A stretch of DNA of 7,819 bases. Source: Candidatus Poribacteria bacterium. GTDB taxonomy: Bacteria > Poribacteria > WGA-4E > WGA-3G. The DNA is taken from the NCBI GenBank assembly GCA_009835515.1, contig VXXH01000174.1, positions 1 through 7,819 on the forward strand. Direction: 5' to 3'. The translations under genes were made by a program, and so were the position numbers. How positions within the stretch are numbered: position 1 is the stretch's first letter; every line of letters starts with the position of its first letter. The notes under the pieces are model-generated. The model did not search any database and was not told the DNA's origin. It saw nothing but the letters and a program-made list of their open reading frames with translations. Positions 6,944 through 7,819 of the stretch are shown piece by piece.

Positions 6944-7819
6944 AATAGGACAATCAGGACGCCGTGAATTAGGAGGATACCACGACAGCGTTACAGGTAA
7001 AAACCATTCACTGAGAATCTCTGCCAAGAGCGGATCCTTTTCAGCAAATGCTTCCCGTGTTTCAAAGCATCTCCCCGGTCCAATATCATGAAACCAATAG
7101 TTAACACCTTCAGCGAAATACTCACGAGGATTCTTCTCTATATAATTCCCCGACCATATCCCTTTTTCCTTAGCCGTGTCATATGCTTGAGCCACCTGAC
7201 GTCGAAAAACTCGAGGTTTCAAACGAACTATTACGGAATTCAAAGCATGCCCGAACTCATGGACAAAGCTGCGCATGTTACCACCGAAACAGAAACCTCT
7301 AATACCTCGGCCGACAGACGAAGTGACAGACGAAGTAGTACAAGTCTGAGTGCTGTGAGTTTTTTCAATTAGATATTCAATTTGGTTTTCTGGTATCAGA
7401 GAAAATGAAACCTTGCGTGCGTCAACCAAAACCATGTAAAATCCGTGTTCAACTCTTAAACTTTCGCGAAGTTCTGAGTGTTTCGCCGTCATTACCAAAA
7501 CAGCATTTCTCGCCTCAATAAGATGCTTGTCCTCTACATCCGAGTTGGCAACAATAGCAATTCCATCTGCGTCGATATAACGGGTGTAAAATTCTCTCTG
7601 CATAGCCTTTATATCAACAAAGTTTTCAAGCGTTTCTTTGCCGTAATCGCGTTCTATCCGTGAATACATTTCGTCGGCGTGCTGTTCTAACGCTGCCCAT
7701 ACGATTGGGGGGAGAGATGTCTGGATAACAGGTTCAGTCTCAAGTTCTATCCCGAGGATAGTTATAGCGTCTGATACATGTTCATCCGCACAGCCCCCGG
7801 CACAAAGACAAATAAGAAT
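6920..7819 (-). CDS. Exported zinc metallopeptidase (HEFGH, lethal-factor-like motif), 5' end outside window
   Basis: The minus-strand frame is open from the right edge to the TAG at 6920-6922, giving 299 visible residues. The ATG at 7667-7669 is internal: fifty more in-frame codons lie upstream and begin with ILICLCAGGCADE, the end of a hydrophobic export signal followed by an AGGC that could be a lipidation or signal-peptidase site. The catalytic signature HEFGH is at visible residues 187-191, and EYFAEGVNYWF (from 233) supplies the likely third zinc ligand. In gluzincins such as anthrax lethal factor, the third ligand is the first Glu of a similar EFFAE motif about 45 residues later; here the distance is 42. 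The substrate is unknown, and general protein or peptide hydrolysis outside the cytoplasm is the simplest guess. A 12-base in-frame tandem duplication encodes TSSVTSSV about 20 residues before the active site. Its 3' end overlaps the doubtful ORF at 6722-6943. Confidence 0.78.
   Translation of the reverse strand: MLICLCAGGCADEHVSDAITILGIELETEPVIQTSLPPIVWAALEQHADEMYSRIERDYGKETLENFVDIKAMQREFYTRYIDADGIAIVANSDVEDKHLIEARNAVLVMTAKHSELRESLRVEHGFYMVLVDARKVSFSLIPENQIEYLIEKTHSTQTCTTSSVTSSVGRGIRGFCFGGNMRSFVHEFGHALNSVIVRLKPRVFRRQVAQAYDTAKEKGIWSGNYIEKNPREYFAEGVNYWFHDIGPGRCFETREAFAEKDPLLAEILSEWFLPVTLSWYPPNSRRPDCPILETLPSY
7313..7336. repeat. 12-base tandem duplication inside the metallopeptidase gene
   Basis: GACAGACGAAGT occurs twice in direct succession without mismatch. 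Read on the coding (minus) strand it encodes Thr-Ser-Ser-Val twice. Its length keeps the frame, which suggests a recent replication-slippage event in a surface loop just before the zinc-binding helix. Confidence 0.8.

Noticed and set aside
6991..6997. Third occurrence of TTACAGG (CCTGTAA on the minus strand)
   Set aside because: It lies within metallopeptidase coding sequence and lacks the rest of the repeat unit (no GGCATGTTTATA), so it is taken as chance.
7088..7372. 94-codon plus-strand ORF opposite the metallopeptidase
   Set aside because: It covers the HEFGH-coding region on the other strand, whose protein motifs are clear.

Overview
The window looks like part of a chromosome from an uncultivated marine or sponge-associated bacterium of the Planctomycetes/Poribacteria type. 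I lean towards Candidatus Poribacteria with moderate confidence. The grounds are a Planctomycete-type DUF1549/DUF1553 cytochrome-like protein, a secreted concanavalin-like sugar-binding domain protein, a large lipoprotein built from two kinds of beta-propeller, intermediate GC content, and short dispersed-looking repeats (CCTGTAAGG..GGCATGTTTATA) that I recall from that lineage. No rRNA, tRNA, IS element or CRISPR array was seen.

Layout, left to right. Positions 2-442 (+) hold the C-terminal part of an extended-SDR sugar epimerase/dehydratase that enters from outside the window. A good sigma70-like promoter (466-495) follows, then a DUF1549/DUF1553 protein (544-2196, +), a secreted LamG/DUF1080-like protein (2299-3021, +), a strong hairpin (3042-3081) and an iron-dependent alcohol dehydrogenase (3095-4264, +). 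The dehydrogenase meets a minus-strand gene tail to tail with a 4-base overlap. That gene (4261-6468, -) encodes a 735-residue lipoprotein: PQQ-type propeller, SH3-like domain, then seven PD40/TolB-like repeats. A 451-base stretch (6469-6919) has no confident gene. It contains two 26-base repeats exactly 50 bases apart, whose small hairpins differ by compensatory changes, and a doubtful 73-codon ORF flush against the second repeat. The window ends inside a minus-strand secreted or lipoprotein zinc metallopeptidase (6920 to beyond 7819) with an HEFGH...EYFAE signature.

How the genes might work together is inference only. The plus-strand genes suggest carbohydrate use: sugar-nucleotide or sugar epimerase, extracellular glycan-binding module, redox-active surface protein, and a dehydrogenase for a short-chain alcohol or aldehyde. 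Spacing and separate start signals argue against one tight operon. The two minus-strand genes are exported and are probably independent. The least ordinary signals are the covarying repeat pair, the double-propeller architecture, the DUF1549/DUF1553 gene without its usual DUF1501 partner, and the dehydrogenase start placed just behind a hairpin without a Shine-Dalgarno sequence.
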